Source: Cliona cf. orientalis
Lineage: Eukaryota > Porifera > Demospongiae > Clionaida > Clionaidae
NCBI GenBank assembly: GCA_963930775.1
Contig: OZ005692.1
Span: forward strand, 889,601-953,600
Direction of reading: 5' to 3'
Length of the DNA: 64,000 nt
A program made the translations under genes and the position numbers. The notes beneath the pieces were generated by a model. That model saw nothing but the letters and a program-made list of their open reading frames with translations, was not told the DNA's origin and made no database searches. This document shows, piece by piece, positions 62,042-64,000 of the stretch; within the stretch, counting starts at the first letter, position 1, and every line of letters begins with the position of its first letter.

Positions 62042-63803
62042 ATGGCGAGCGAGGCGAAGCCGAAGAGTAAGCAATTAAAGCGGCTAGGATCCGTGAGAGC
62101 AATCGCAATAAAGAAGGTAAGTTACTAGAGATAAGCTTACGTACATCAAGGTCTTTCCTCGCGATTTTTTAGAGAGGGTACCGGTGCACGCTTTCAGCCC
62201 CGCCCACCTTGTTTATTATAATTCTTGTACAGACGCATGTGGCTTCTAAAACGGTTTCTTTATTAGTCCTTGGGTAGTGTATATATACATAAATTTTATG
62301 AATGGTGTCAACTTTTCGATCCATAGCAACTACTATTAGATGTAGGAGGAGTGCTCCATATCAGCAGATGTGTATATGCACAAACAGTATTCACGAGCAT
62401 TTATAAACAACAAATCACGGCCATCAATCTCCTTATTTAGGGTGATAATGTTTTATATCACAGTGCCGTGGCTAGCACATGCTGCACCTGCATGCATGTA
62501 TCACTGTGGCAACTGCCCACTTGTATGTTTGTTTATTGCCCCAGGGACTTTAATACACAGACTGAATGGCTGTACCTTGGTTTATAGTTGATAGTAATGT
62601 TTATACACCCCCTCTTCTTCCTCCCTCCCTCCCTCCCTCTCTCCCTTAATTATAACTAGTACTTACCTTCTTGTGTGGACCACTGGTAGCTACATGAAAA
62701 TCTGTACTCATCTGTTTGGAGTGTATAACTTTTACTGCTTTTACTGGATAGGCTGGTCTACATTATTATCTGTATAGGGTATGTTAACTCATGAAGTGGA
62801 CGAAGGAAGTCCGTGTAGAAAATGTGGTGTCAACTGTCCAGGATTCTCGCTACACTTCTGGAGGTGAGCATTAAAAGCATGAGATTAAATATGCATGCAC
62901 AGTGGCAGCACCATGGCACACTGATAATGATGATGGCCTAATATTTGATAGAAAAATTTGCAAGAACTGCTTATGTCCTCGTGAAGAACACGAGATCAGT
63001 GAGGAGCCAGAGAGCAAGATAGCGATACCGGTAGGAAAGCTTCTCTTCTCTCCATCGGCTGACACTCTCGCTCGAGGGGAACACCCGTACTCACCTATGA
63101 AGTAAGACATACTATAAGATTGTGAATAAATTTAGTAAACACCGCTGATGGTGCAAATATTAATTTTCATTGATCTACTCTTGTAGCGTACGTCGAACAA
63201 AATCTGTTGGTGACTCAGCTCAAGACAGTCCCAGTTTGCTGAAGAGACTCCACAACTATGTTTGGGTACCAAAAGACTGCAATGTTGAAACTGTGAGTGC
63301 ATTGAGTTGTGCATGGCTAAAATTTAATTTTCCTTAATCATAAATTCTACCCCAAAATATCTTTGCCGAATCTCTGGATTCAAGTATCTAATACGTCTAA
63401 CTTAAGCTGGCTAAATTCCATAGGACCTAGGCATTAAGTACTTCATAATGCATGCTGCATGATCACACTGCTTAAATGGTGTCACATCATGATAATATTA
63501 TTATTGTGCTTTTCTCTGTGCAGGCTGATCAACTTTTTCTTCTTTTTTTTCATACAGGCTAGAAAATACTTCCAATCATTATCTGCTCAAAAGACTCCTG
63601 TCCGGGGCACCCAGGGAGAGCGCTATAGACAGAAACAGCTGATTCGGCAACTACCAGCCTACGACATCGACACAATCTACTGCAATGAGCGGACAGAACC
63701 GGAAATGAAACAGATGGAGCTGTTCATCAAACTGAGGAAGGAGAAATTTCTTGGCAGAGGAGGACTGAAGATGAGAGAAACCACTGACAGATCGGCACCA
63801 TGG
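62042..63803 (+). CDS. TES: Testin-like PET-domain protein, N-terminal exons (continues past the window)
   Basis: Testin links actin, zyxin and VASP-type proteins at cell adhesions. Exons 62042-62116, 62778-62863, 62952-63101, 63187-63292 and 63558-63803 join in frame (phases 0, 2, 2, 0, 0) to about 221 residues, beginning MASEAKPKSKQLKRLGS. A cysteine-rich segment (GSPCRKCGVNCPGFSLHFWR, then KICKNCLCPREEHEI) matches the N-terminus of testin. A PET domain follows from NYVWVPKDCNVE through ARKYFQSL, GERYRQKQLIRQLPAYDIDT and LGRGGLKMRE. The LIM domains expected next would lie beyond 64000. The CxxC...EEHE block favours testin over prickle, though LIMPETin-type proteins are an alternative. Confidence 0.88.
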
Positions 63804-64000
63804 GTACGTTTAATTGTTAGCCCCTTGATCACCCCAGCCCCTTAAAATAACCACCATCCCCCCTCAATCATCCCCCCCCCCAGCCTGGCCCCTTGCATAG
63901 CTGGGAGGGGACTGGTGACAAGGGTATTATTGGGCATGTACGATGGAGCATGCATGTGGAGAAATGCAGCTAAAATAATACTATGCCACCAGCTAAGAAA
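63804..64000. other. Start of intron 5 of the testin-like gene
   Basis: Begins GTACGTTTAA. Contains a C-rich stretch around 63872-63882. No exon visible before the window ends. Confidence 0.6.

Overview
This is animal (metazoan) nuclear DNA. The genes are split by short GT-AG introns, the background is AT-rich, and (GA)n, (GTAC)n and poly-C tracts and fold-back DNA elements are everywhere. The gene set (IMPDH, MDM1, an RBM15/spenito-type protein, a testin-like PET protein) is conserved across animals. Compact genes, short introns and the word ACATGTAC recurring everywhere would fit a sponge, but that is an inference and not proven here.

Positions 1-56,010 form one degraded tandem array. Its unit appears to be: 5' part of IMPDH (minus strand), a small unnamed acidic-protein gene (plus strand), then the 3' part of MDM1 (minus strand). 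Five units can be traced. Unit 1: IMPDH exons 1-5 (338-2977), small gene (7984-9148), MDM1 tail (9387-9656). Unit 2: IMPDH exons 1-3 (12632-13676), small gene (14507-15555), MDM1 tail (15827-15935). Unit 3: IMPDH exons 1-2 with breaks (16023-16515), small gene (19352-20187), MDM1 exons 3-6 (20431-25127). Unit 4: no IMPDH, small gene (35369-39186), MDM1 exons 4-6 with frameshifts (39419-42693). Unit 5: IMPDH with exon 2 deleted (43880-47636), no small gene seen, and the only complete MDM1 (49721-56010). The IMPDH of unit 1 looks intact and runs off the left edge; the other IMPDH copies are broken.

The array is riddled with mobile elements. Largest is a 6.1 kb DNA transposon (25940-32081) with perfect 34-bp terminal inverted repeats. 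It carries an open five-exon P-superfamily transposase and a second, convergent two-exon gene. There are five fold-back elements that all start CCGTA and sit between TA dinucleotides, a family with TAGTCTCGTCCCC ends and a 9-bp target duplication, several smaller fold-backs, and tandem arrays at 17.5 kb and 38.3 kb. Paralogous copies give clean empty sites for two of the insertions and an approximate one for a third.

The right end is ordinary single-copy sequence. MDM1 (minus) and an RBM15/spenito-like gene (plus, 57695-61138, intronless coding region) diverge from a shared 1.7 kb promoter region. The first five coding exons of a testin-like PET-domain gene (62042-63803) follow and continue past the window. 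MDM1 acts at centrioles, RBM15-type proteins act in RNA processing and m6A deposition, and testin acts at actin and adhesion sites, so no common pathway is implied.
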